A DNA stretch of 28,759 nt, from assembly GCA_964402985.1 (NCBI GenBank), contig CAYOET010000031.1:1-28759 (forward strand), given 5' to 3'. Below the pieces are notes generated by a model. It was not told the origin of the DNA, did no database searches, and saw only the letters and a program-made list of their open reading frames with translations. This DNA comes from JADYYB01 sp964402985 (GTDB lineage Bacteria > Pseudomonadota > Alphaproteobacteria > Rhizobiales > Kaistiaceae). Shown here one piece after another: positions 22,731-28,759 of this stretch (positions within the stretch are counted from its first letter, which is position 1; every line of letters starts with the position of its first letter). The translations under genes were made by a program, and so were the position numbers.

Positions 22731-23621
22731 TCATGCCGGGGCCGTCTCGGGCGCGAGCAACTTGGCCCAGTCCTGCTTGCGCGCCCAGTCCTTGAGCCTG
22801 TGCCAGCCGACCTCGGGGAACTCGCGGCGCAGCCCGGCGATGTCGGCCGAATAGCCCACCTCGTCGAACCATTTGAACAGCCGGTAGACGTCCGGGTTCT
22901 GCTCGCGGATCGCCTCGACCGGCAGCGCCGTGTAGCGGATCGGCCTGCCGCTCGCCGCGGCGAGGACCGCCGCGGTCGCCTCGCCGGAGAGTTCGTCCCC
23001 GGCGACGTCGAAGCGTCGCCCGAACACCGCCTTCCGTCGCTCGACGAGGAGCGCGACGAGGCTGCCGATGTCCTCGAAGCTCAGCTGCTGGAGCTTGCGG
23101 CCGGCCGGCATCGGCATGGCGACCGTACCGGCGCGGAGGCCGGGCAGGTTCCAGGCCGAGACGAGGTTCTCCATGAAGAACACCGGGCCGATGATCGTGA
23201 ACTGCACGCCAATCTCCCGGATGTGCTCCTCGACCGCGTATTTGCTGTCGAAATGCGGGATGCCGGTGTTCTGGTGTGCGCCGCCGACCGAGCTGTAGAT
23301 GAGGTGGCCGACCCCGGCCTTCTTGACCGCGTTCGCGAGCGCGATGCCGTCCGCCTGCTCCTTCGCCGCGCCGACCTCGAAGGGCGTGCCCATGGCGAAG
23401 ACGGTGTCGACGCCGCGCGCCGCCCGCACCAGCGACTCCGCGTCGGCGAAATCGCCGGTCGCCACCTCGACGCCCTGCGCGGCGAGGCTCAGTGCGCTGA
23501 CGCTCGCGACGTTCCGTGTCAGCGCCCGCACCCGATGGCCGCGCTTGAGCAGCGCCCGGGTGACGCTACCGCCCTGCTTCCCGGTCGCTCCGGTGACCAG
23601 CACCGATCGTGGCTCGCCCAT
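22731..23621 (-). CDS. NmrA-family NAD(P)-binding protein
   Basis: The 296-aa protein has an atypical short-chain-dehydrogenase Rossmann fold: SVLVTGATGKQGGSVTRAL (6-24) is the dinucleotide-binding loop in the NmrA form. FAMGTPFEVGAAKEQADGI and HLIYSSVGGAHQNTGIPHF follow the NmrA pattern, with no catalytic YxxxK seen. Such proteins act as redox sensors or NAD(P)H-dependent reductases. The ATG at 23621 has a GGAGAGG site. It is convergent with yacG, 9 bp between stops. Confidence 0.9.
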   Translation of the reverse strand: MGEPRSVLVTGATGKQGGSVTRALLKRGHRVRALTRNVASVSALSLAAQGVEVATGDFADAESLVRAARGVDTVFAMGTPFEVGAAKEQADGIALANAVKKAGVGHLIYSSVGGAHQNTGIPHFDSKYAVEEHIREIGVQFTIIGPVFFMENLVSAWNLPGLRAGTVAMPMPAGRKLQQLSFEDIGSLVALLVERRKAVFGRRFDVAGDELSGEATAAVLAAASGRPIRYTALPVEAIREQNPDVYRLFKWFDEVGYSADIAGLRREFPEVGWHRLKDWARKQDWAKLLAPETAPA

Positions 23622-23889
23622 GGCGCCTCTCCTTCGCGTTCTTCGAAATGTGCCGCGGGTCCGGCGGGTCGTATCGCTCGCGTCCGCTTGAACTGGGTCT
23701 GCCCGTCGCGAAAAGCAAGGACCGCGGCCGGTCGGGGCGAGGGCGCGCTCGCTCCCGATCAGCTCCTCGGGCTTCCCGGCGCACGCCGGGGGCCGAGGAG
23801 CCGGCTTGCCCGCGGCGTCCCGCCGCCATTGGCGGGCGAGCCCCATGAAATGGCGCAATCCTGCCGCTTGAAGACGGCCAAGCCTCTTC

Positions 23890-23918
23890 TGGACAGGCCC
23901 ACGACGCTCCCCTATAAC
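23890..23918 (+). promoter_or_regulatory. tRNA-Phe promoter
   Basis: TGGACA (23890-23895) and TATAAC (23913-23918) are 17 bp apart, the best sigma-70-type match in the window. The tRNA starts about 38 bp later. The rest of the 335-bp gap 23622-23956 holds no gene I can support. Confidence 0.65.
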
Positions 23919-23956
23919 CCGCGGGCTCGGCGCGGCTTCGGCCGTGCCGCCGGGTC

Positions 23957-24032
23957 GCCCAGGTAGCTCAGTTGGTAGAGCAGCGGATTGAAAATCCGCG
24001 TGTCGGTGGTTCAATTCCGCCCCTGGGCACCA
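23957..24032 (+). tRNA. tRNA-Phe (anticodon GAA)
   Basis: A full cloverleaf can be folded: acceptor GCCCAGG with CCTGGGC, D-arm GCTC/GAGC with the GTTGGTA loop, anticodon stem GCGGA/TCCGC with loop TTGAAAA (anticodon GAA), T-arm GGTGG/CCGCC with TTCAATT. The 3' CCA is encoded. It is a single tRNA gene. Confidence 0.97.
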
Positions 24033-24080
24033 TCCGCCAAACCCTCACCGCCGTGAGCGGCCGCGCGACACCCGCGCCGG

Positions 24081-24977
24081 TCAGCCCTGCAGCAGCGCCG
24101 CGGCCCACGCCGCCGCGAACACGGCGAGCGCGATCGCTCCATAGACGAGCTGTGCGCTCCGTCCGCTCGGCACGCGTGCGCCGAGCACCGCCAGGCCCGC
24201 CCCGATCGCGCCGCCGGCGGCGAAGCCGAGGAAGTGGGCGCCGATATCGGTGCGCTCCCCGCTCACCCCGAGAAAGGCGAGCAGCATGATCCCGCCCGCG
24301 AGCGGCGCCCAGCGCCGGAACCCGCGCAGCCACTGCGCCCGGCTCTCGCCCAGCATCAGCACAGAGAGGATGCCGAGCGCGCCGAACACCGCCGTTGACG
24401 CGCCGATCGACACGTGGCCGGGACCTTGAATATAGGCGTTGACGAGATTGCCGATCGCGCCGGAGAGGAGGACGGAGAGCCAGGTGAGGCCGCTCCCCAG
24501 GAGCTGGGAGAGGAGGAGGCCGAACAGCGCTCCGGCGGCAAGGTTGCTGAGGAGGTGCCCGGCGTCGGCGTGGAGGCTGAGGGCGGTGACCGTCTGCCAC
24601 CACGCCCCGCCCTTTATGGCGAGCGCGTCCGCCGCGCCGATCGACCGCCAGTCGAGCCCGAACGCGGATTGCGTCGCCGCCGCGTGGAAGAACGCGAGGA
24701 TCGCCAAGACCGCGAGGAGGCCCGTCAACGCCTCGCGCGGCGGCCGGAGGCCGGCCGTCGCGGGCCGCCGCCGCGCCAAACCGCGCTCCTCGTCATAGGC
24801 GCGCATCTCGCTTCTCGCCCGCTCCGCCTCACCGGCCGGCACCAGGAGCCCGACCGCCATCGGCTTGAGGAAGAAGAGCGCCGGAATGCCGACCGCCGTC
24901 AGCATGAAGGCGTACTGGTCCGCTTCCGCGCGGCTCGGAAACTCCCGCAGCTCGATCCAGGTCGGCGTCTGATCCAA
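24081..24977 (-). CDS. Rhomboid-family intramembrane serine protease with an extra N-terminal domain
   Basis: The 298-aa product has a soluble N-terminal part (1-80) like the small DUF2007-type signal-transducing domain (WIELREFPSRAEADQYAFML, GIPALFF). It then has seven or so membrane segments with the rhomboid core: HADAGHLLSNLAAG (His141, Asn145), GASTAVFG with nucleophile Ser194, and GAHFLGFAAGG with His248. All catalytic residues are present. DUF2007 fused to rhomboid is not the usual compact bacterial form. The substrate is unknown. Confidence 0.88.
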   Translation of the reverse strand: MDQTPTWIELREFPSRAEADQYAFMLTAVGIPALFFLKPMAVGLLVPAGEAERARSEMRAYDEERGLARRRPATAGLRPPREALTGLLAVLAILAFFHAAATQSAFGLDWRSIGAADALAIKGGAWWQTVTALSLHADAGHLLSNLAAGALFGLLLSQLLGSGLTWLSVLLSGAIGNLVNAYIQGPGHVSIGASTAVFGALGILSVLMLGESRAQWLRGFRRWAPLAGGIMLLAFLGVSGERTDIGAHFLGFAAGGAIGAGLAVLGARVPSGRSAQLVYGAIALAVFAAAWAAALLQG

Positions 24978-25053
24978 CTCGGGGCCCCTCGTTTGACGGC
25001 ACGGATGCGCCCGCGCTCGGGGTATGTAGGTTCTGACCGGCAGATGCGCCGCA

Positions 25054-25088
25054 AGAAAAAAGAAAACGGCGCTTCGGGAGAGGCGCCG
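25054..25088 (-). terminator. Intrinsic terminator after the DUF4386 gene
   Basis: Read on the minus strand, a 6-bp stem CGGCGC/GCGCCG with a 10-base loop is followed by a long T-rich run (TTTTCTTTTTTC). It lies 31 bp past the DUF4386 stop and separates it from the rhomboid gene downstream. Confidence 0.8.
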
Positions 25089-25118
25089 CCTGGCCGGCTT
25101 GCGGGACGGCCGCCCGGG

Positions 25119-25856
25119 CTACGCCGCGTGGGCGAGGAGCCGCGCCGGGCGCATCGTGGACCCCGCGCGGAGCGCGAGCGCGCCCGTCACCGCTAGCCAC
25201 GCCGAGAAGACGAGGAACCCCGCGATCGTGGCGACCCCGAAGAGGCCGCCGTCGGCGGAGAGGGCGAGTGCAACGCCTTCGCCCGTGCCGACGAAGAGAA
25301 GCGCGGACGCGGCGAGCGCCAGACCGCCGACGCGGCGGTGCTGCTCGGCCCATTGCATGACGCCCATCGCGAGCATGAAGCCGGCCGTGAGCATCTGGCC
25401 GATATGTTCGCCGATGGCGACGCCGCCATAGAGATTCAGCACCTCGAAAATGCGCTCGGCCGCTTCGGCCGCATCGGGCAACGCCGTCGCGTCGCCATGG
25501 CTCGCGGCGAGGGGCGGGATCACGAACACCCAGCGCGACAGCCCGATCGCCTGGGCGAGCCCGGCGAGCGCTCCGATCGTGGCGGCGCCGATCGCGAGCC
25601 CTGGCCGGTCGCGGAGCCTGTCGCCAGTGATCGCAAGCGCGATCGCCAGCGGCACGAAGGCGAGGGCGACCAGCATGAACGCGTACCAGACGAGGACGAG
25701 CGCCGGCCCACCGGCGGTGAAGAGGGCGAGCACCTCGCCTGCCGGCAGGCGCAGCACGCCCGGATAGTCGAACATCGCCGCGAGTGCCGCATAGGGCACG
25801 TTGAAGGCCACCGCGAGCGCGATCGCCGAAACTCCGATTGCCGTCGTCTTGGTCAT
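25119..25856 (-). CDS. DUF4386-like integral membrane protein
   Basis: The 245-aa product has about seven hydrophobic segments and begins with KTTAIGVSAIALAVAFNVPYAALA. A central loop carries SHGDATALPDAAEAAERIFEVLNLYGGVAIGEHIGQML, the arrangement I recall for DUF4386 proteins. Function is unknown. ATG 25856 has a GGGGGA site. A divergent TetR-type gene and shared operators suggest that regulator controls it. Confidence 0.8.
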   Translation of the reverse strand: MTKTTAIGVSAIALAVAFNVPYAALAAMFDYPGVLRLPAGEVLALFTAGGPALVLVWYAFMLVALAFVPLAIALAITGDRLRDRPGLAIGAATIGALAGLAQAIGLSRWVFVIPPLAASHGDATALPDAAEAAERIFEVLNLYGGVAIGEHIGQMLTAGFMLAMGVMQWAEQHRRVGGLALAASALLFVGTGEGVALALSADGGLFGVATIAGFLVFSAWLAVTGALALRAGSTMRPARLLAHAA

Positions 25857-25881
25857 GTGGGGTCCCCCGTAGCCTTGAATG

Positions 25882-25895
25882 TCACCGATAAGTGA
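25882..25895. promoter_or_regulatory. TetR-type operator, copy 1 (one mismatch)
   Basis: TCACC-N4-AGTGA, one base from the perfect palindrome TCACC-N4-GGTGA seen twice nearby. It lies 26 bp upstream of the DUF4386 start, well placed to block transcription of that gene. Confidence 0.6.
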
Positions 25896-25902
25896 CCATG
25901 TA

Positions 25903-25916
25903 TCACCTGCCGGTGA
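25903..25916. promoter_or_regulatory. TetR-type operator, copy 2
   Basis: TCACC-TGCC-GGTGA is a perfect palindrome. Its centre is 21 bp from copy 1, two turns of the helix, so two dimers could bind on the same face. Confidence 0.65.
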
Positions 25917-26002
25917 CATCATGCAAGTGCTACGACGGCAAACGACTCCAAACCGGCCATTGTGGAGAAGCGGCGAGGGAGCCGGTCGCCCGCTTGTCCA
26001 AA

Positions 26003-26016
26003 TCACCGTGAGGTGA
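26003..26016. promoter_or_regulatory. TetR-type operator, copy 3
   Basis: TCACC-GTGA-GGTGA is a perfect palindrome of the same sequence as copy 2. It lies on the tetR side of the gap, 138 bp before the tetR ATG and just before the tandem repeat. It would serve autoregulation. Confidence 0.65.
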
Positions 26017-26028
26017 CTAAGCTTCCGA

Positions 26029-26135
<107 letters not shown>

Positions 26136-26153
26136 CGCTGTCCTGCCGAGACC

Positions 26154-26798
26154 ATGCCCAAGACCGTCGCCCGAGCCGCCGCCCGCCCCTCCGCCTCCCG
26201 CCCGCGCGACCGCCAGGCGACGCGCCGGGCGATCCTGTTCGCCGCCAAGGAGGTGCTCGCCGAGTCCGGCTTCCAGGAGTTCGGCGTCAACGCCGTGGCG
26301 CGCCGCGCCGGCTGCGACAAGCAGCTGATCTACCGCTACTACGGCGGCCTCGACGGCCTCGTCGACGCGATCGGCGGCGAGCTCGCCTTCTGGGTCCGCG
26401 ACGGCCTCCGCCCGATCGCCGCCCTCGGCCCGCCGGTGAGCTATGGCGAGCTGATCGAGCGCCTCGCCCTCGGCTTCCTCGAGGCGCTGCGCGAGGACCC
26501 TCTCGTCCAGCGCATCGTCGCCTGGGAGATCGCGGGGCCCTCGCCGGCGGTCCAGCGCCTCACCGCCGCCCGCTCGCGCGGCCTCGTCGGCTGGATGGCC
26601 GAGATGAAGGGCGACCTCGCGCCGCCCGAGGGGCTCGACGCGCCGGCCGTGAACGCGCTCCTCATCGGCGGCGTCCAGCAGATCGTCGTCGCCGCCGCCG
26701 CGACCGGCCAGTTCTCCGGCGTGCGGCTGAAGACCGAGGCCGACTGGGACCGCATCCGCGCCGCCCTCCGTCACCTTATCGCCGCCGTGTACGGCTAG
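26154..26798 (+). CDS. TetR-family transcriptional regulator
   Basis: The 214-aa protein has a TetR DNA-binding domain at about residues 17-65: RRAILFAAKEVLAESGF, then VNAVARRAGCDKQLIYRYYGG with the recognition helix, then LDGLVDAIG. The C-terminal ligand domain is helical and ends LRHLIAAVYG. ATG 26154 has a poor ribosome-binding site. The frame stays open upstream through the tandem repeat to a GTG at 25962, but that path crosses operator 3 and gives a low-complexity extension, so I reject it as the normal start. The probable targets are itself and the divergent DUF4386 gene. Confidence 0.9.
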   Translation: MPKTVARAAARPSASRPRDRQATRRAILFAAKEVLAESGFQEFGVNAVARRAGCDKQLIYRYYGGLDGLVDAIGGELAFWVRDGLRPIAALGPPVSYGELIERLALGFLEALREDPLVQRIVAWEIAGPSPAVQRLTAARSRGLVGWMAEMKGDLAPPEGLDAPAVNALLIGGVQQIVVAAAATGQFSGVRLKTEADWDRIRAALRHLIAAVYG

Positions 26799-27042
26799 CC
26801 GCCCTTGAGCCACCGCCGCCGGCGCAGCCAGCCCCCTGTGCGGCCAGCCGCCGGTGCGCCTGCCGTACCCGGCGCCCGCAGGGCCCTCCACGTCCCCGAG
26901 ATCGATCGCATGCTCCCCGCCGCCCGGCGAATCCGCCCGCGCCCTGAGCGCCGCACGCCGTCCTCGGCCACCCAAGCCCCTCGCTTGACGCCGCCCGCGC
27001 CGTCTCTCAACCTCGCCGCCCTGTGCCGTCCGGAGCCCGCCG

Positions 27043-28269
27043 ATGACCAGGATCCTTGCGCTGATCGCGCTGGCGTTTGGCCTTCTCGCCGGCGCGCCGG
27101 CGGTTGCCCAGAACCGCGCGGCGCTCGAAGCCTCCTTCCAGACCTGGCTGGAGGCCGAGATTTGGCCGGAAGCGCGGGGTGAGGGGATCTCGCGCCAGAC
27201 CTTCGACAGCGCCTTCGCCGGCCTCAGCCTCAACTTCGACCTCCCGGAGCTCGCGCTGAACGGCCCCGGCTCGGCCGCGATCGACCAGCCCGAGTTCCGC
27301 AGCCCGGCGCCCTATTTCAATCAGGACAACCTCGCCGCCCTCGCCCGCGAGGGGCGCGAGCGCCTTGGCGAGTGGCGCGACACGCTCGCCGCGGTCGAGC
27401 GCCGCTACGGCGTGCCGGCCGAGACCGTGCTCGCCATCTGGGGCCGCGAGACCTCCTATGGCGACGTCGTGCTCCGCTATGACGCCGTGCGCAGCCTCGC
27501 CACCCACGCCTTCGTCGGTCGCCGCCCCGCCTTCTTCCGCCCCGAGCTGATCGCCGCCCTGAAAGTCCTCGAACGCGGCGACGTTGCGCGGAACGCGATG
27601 CGCAGCTCGTGGGCGGGCGCGATCGGCCAGCCGCAGCTTCTGCCGGCCGCCTACCTCGCCTACGGCGTCGACTTCGACGGCGACGGCCGCCGCGACATCT
27701 GGAATTCCGTGCCCGACACCCTGGCCACGATCGCCAATCTCCTCCGCGACAAGGGTTGGAACGCGCGCGTCGAATGGGGCTCCGAGGCGACCCTCCCGTC
27801 GCCCGATATCTGCTCCCTCGAAGGCCCGCAGCAGGGCCGGCCGCTCGATGCCTGGCAACAGCTCGGCGTCGCCTGGACCGGCGAGAGCACGACCTCGAAC
27901 CCGCGCGAGACGCGCTTCCTGCTCGCGCCGGCCGGAATATTTGGTCCAGCGTTCCTGGTCACCGAAAACTTCTACGCCATCAAGGGCTATAATAACTCCG
28001 ACCTCTACGCCCTCTTCGTCGGCAACCTCGCCGACCGCATCGCCGGCGGCGACGGCGCCTTCGAAGGCGAGTGGCGCCGCGTCGGGCCGATCGTCCACGC
28101 CGACATCGTGACCATGCAGAACGGCCTCCTCGCCCGCGGCTACGACGTCGGCACGCCGTCCGGAATCGTCGGCTTCCGCACCCGCACCGCCATCGGGCGC
28201 TTCCAGGCCAGCGCCGGCCTGCCCGTCACCTGCTACCCCGCCGCCGCGCTCGCCGCCGCCCTTCGTTAA
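27043..28269 (+). CDS. Lytic murein transglycosylase, MltB type with a peptidoglycan-binding domain
   Basis: The 408-aa product has a Sec signal peptide (cleavage after AVAQ, near residue 23). The soluble-lytic-transglycosylase domain is at about 28-325, with AIWGRETSYGDV giving the catalytic Glu136, then FFRPELIAALKVLERGD and SSWAGAIGQPQLLPAAYLAYGVDFDGDGRRDIW. A C-terminal peptidoglycan-binding domain (about 345-405) has MQNGLLARGYDVG and GFRTRTAIGRFQASAGLP. It cleaves glycan strands to 1,6-anhydro ends in the periplasm. The 244-bp gap before it (26799-27042) holds no gene I can support. Confidence 0.93.
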   Translation: MTRILALIALAFGLLAGAPAVAQNRAALEASFQTWLEAEIWPEARGEGISRQTFDSAFAGLSLNFDLPELALNGPGSAAIDQPEFRSPAPYFNQDNLAALAREGRERLGEWRDTLAAVERRYGVPAETVLAIWGRETSYGDVVLRYDAVRSLATHAFVGRRPAFFRPELIAALKVLERGDVARNAMRSSWAGAIGQPQLLPAAYLAYGVDFDGDGRRDIWNSVPDTLATIANLLRDKGWNARVEWGSEATLPSPDICSLEGPQQGRPLDAWQQLGVAWTGESTTSNPRETRFLLAPAGIFGPAFLVTENFYAIKGYNNSDLYALFVGNLADRIAGGDGAFEGEWRRVGPIVHADIVTMQNGLLARGYDVGTPSGIVGFRTRTAIGRFQASAGLPVTCYPAAALAAALR

Positions 28270-28299
28270 GACATGCGACGGGGCGTCGCGCCGTAAGCT

Positions 28300-28395
28300 C
28301 TACCATTCCAGGTTGTCGATCGACCCGATCACGAAAGTGAGAGCGACGGCCGGTTTGGGCAGGGCCAGCAGGCATTCGCCACGCTTTCCGATCAT
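28300..28395 (-). CDS. Candidate 31-aa small peptide
   Basis: A short frame with high third-position GC encodes a 31-aa peptide from ATG 28395, with GGAG 7 bases upstream; an ATG six bases earlier (28401) is too near that site. The peptide begins MIGKRGECLLALPKPAV, continues hydrophobic and ends SIDNLEW. It has one Cys. No family is recognised. A perfect 12-bp inverted repeat lies 22-50 bp upstream. It could be a chance frame in the gap between mltB and the next gene, but composition and ribosome-binding site favour a real product. Confidence 0.4.
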   Translation of the reverse strand: MIGKRGECLLALPKPAVALTFVIGSIDNLEW

Positions 28396-28422
28396 CTGCA
28401 TTCTCCGAAAAATTGATCGATC

Positions 28423-28451
28423 CCACTCAGGGTTCCTAAAACCCTGAGTGG
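28423..28451. promoter_or_regulatory. Perfect 12-bp inverted repeat with a 5-bp loop
   Basis: CCACTCAGGGTT-CCTAA-AACCCTGAGTGG. It is followed in the plus direction by CACTTTGACC, not by a T-run, so it is a poor terminator for the transglycosylase gene. It stands between the small peptide frame (minus) and the beta-helix gene (plus) and may be an operator or RNA hairpin. The rest of the 28270-28579 gap shows nothing else. Confidence 0.55.
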
Positions 28452-28579
28452 CACTTTGACCGCGTGGGGAGAGCAGTTGCCCGGCCTCCGCACACCAACA
28501 AAGAACCCAAAATGCGATGGCGCCAGCCGAGGCGAGAGGCTGGCTCGTTGGCCGTTCATTTCCTCGCTTGGATAGTCAT

Positions 28580-28759
28580 GTGACTGCCGAAATTCCCTTC
28601 GACAATGCGGTTCCCGAGCGCATCATTTGGGTTTCCCCGACCGGCGACGACAGCAATCCGGGCTCAGCGGACGCCCCGATCCGCTCGATCCAGCTTGCCA
28701 TCGACCGCGCCACGCCCGGCACGGCGATCATGCTCCTGCCTGGCGAGTACCACGAGAAC
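28580..28759 (+). CDS. Partial right-handed parallel beta-helix protein (N-terminal 60 aa)
   Basis: The frame is open to the window end. RIIWVSPTGDDSNPGSADAP, then SIQLAIDRATPGTAIMLLPG and EYHEN, is the usual entry of pectate-lyase-like or DUF1565-type beta-helix proteins, which act on polysaccharides. I placed the start at GTG 28580. An in-frame ATG at 28517 would add 21 residues; neither has a strong ribosome-binding site. No signal peptide is seen with either start. The catalytic part lies outside the window. Confidence 0.75.
   Translation, partial: MTAEIPFDNAVPERIIWVSPTGDDSNPGSADAPIRSIQLAIDRATPGTAIMLLPGEYHEN

Noticed and set aside
26799..27042. Possible gene in the gap before the lytic transglycosylase
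   Set aside because: Open frames on both strands are Arg-rich shadows with no ribosome-binding site or family character.
28300..28395. Lasso-peptide precursor reading of the 31-aa peptide (ring G...E near SIDNLEW)
   Set aside because: The tail after a possible ring is only one residue and no lasso cyclase or protease gene is visible.
28423..28451. Intrinsic terminator of the transglycosylase gene
   Set aside because: The stem is perfect, but no T-run follows in the plus direction and it is 154 bp from the stop codon.

Overview
This window is a GC-rich, densely coding chromosomal segment. It is best placed in Alphaproteobacteria, most likely Sphingomonadales. The main pointers are the neighbourhoods ffs-dnaX-ybaB-recR and def-fmt-truA-dapE, an mmcB gene, and a DnaX that has lost most of its zinc-module cysteines, a state I associate with sphingomonads. 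No rRNA, insertion sequence, phage, CRISPR array or replication origin is visible. Two genes run off the ends.

Region 1 (1-2690) is the unusual part. A tight minus-strand set encodes three small proteins (97, 100 and 111 aa). Each consists of three degenerate repeats with the pattern L-D-x3-L-L ... G-(A/G)-K-I-G-x2-K. They are followed by the start of a larger protein that is cut by the window edge. An ATP-grasp-like gene diverges from them. Beyond it, convergent with it, lies a fourth small protein carrying one copy of the same repeat and a nine-glycine run. The layout resembles a multi-core RiPP (modified peptide) locus, but no product or modification can be proved from sequence.

Region 2 (2690-9731) is almost all on the minus strand. 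It holds an MmcB-type nuclease-fold repair protein, a small gene that appears broken by two frameshifts, a GH25 lysozyme lipoprotein, an ArsR/SRPBCC pair plus a DUF6855-like gene sharing one operator sequence, a compact four-gene run (HIT, alpha/beta hydrolase, DUF1624 acyltransferase, AlkA-like glycosylase), and a CPBP membrane protease.

Region 3 (9980-14000) has a GYD-domain gene, a HigBA-type toxin-antitoxin pair with a clear palindromic operator, the signal recognition particle RNA, and dnaX-ybaB-recR. Region 4 (14000-20460) holds DUF924, rmuC, ridA, a YdeI/OmpD-like gene, an SMI1/KNR4-like gene, and def-fmt-truA, with three sets of REP-like inverted repeats. The def promoter predicts a leaderless mRNA.

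Region 5 (20464-28759) holds dapE, maf, yacG, an NmrA-type gene, tRNA-Phe(GAA), a rhomboid protease, a DUF4386 membrane protein divergent from a TetR regulator, an MltB-type lytic transglycosylase, a candidate 31-aa peptide and the start of a parallel beta-helix protein. The DUF4386/TetR intergenic region carries three copies of one palindromic operator and 15 copies of a 7-bp tandem repeat just before the TetR start.
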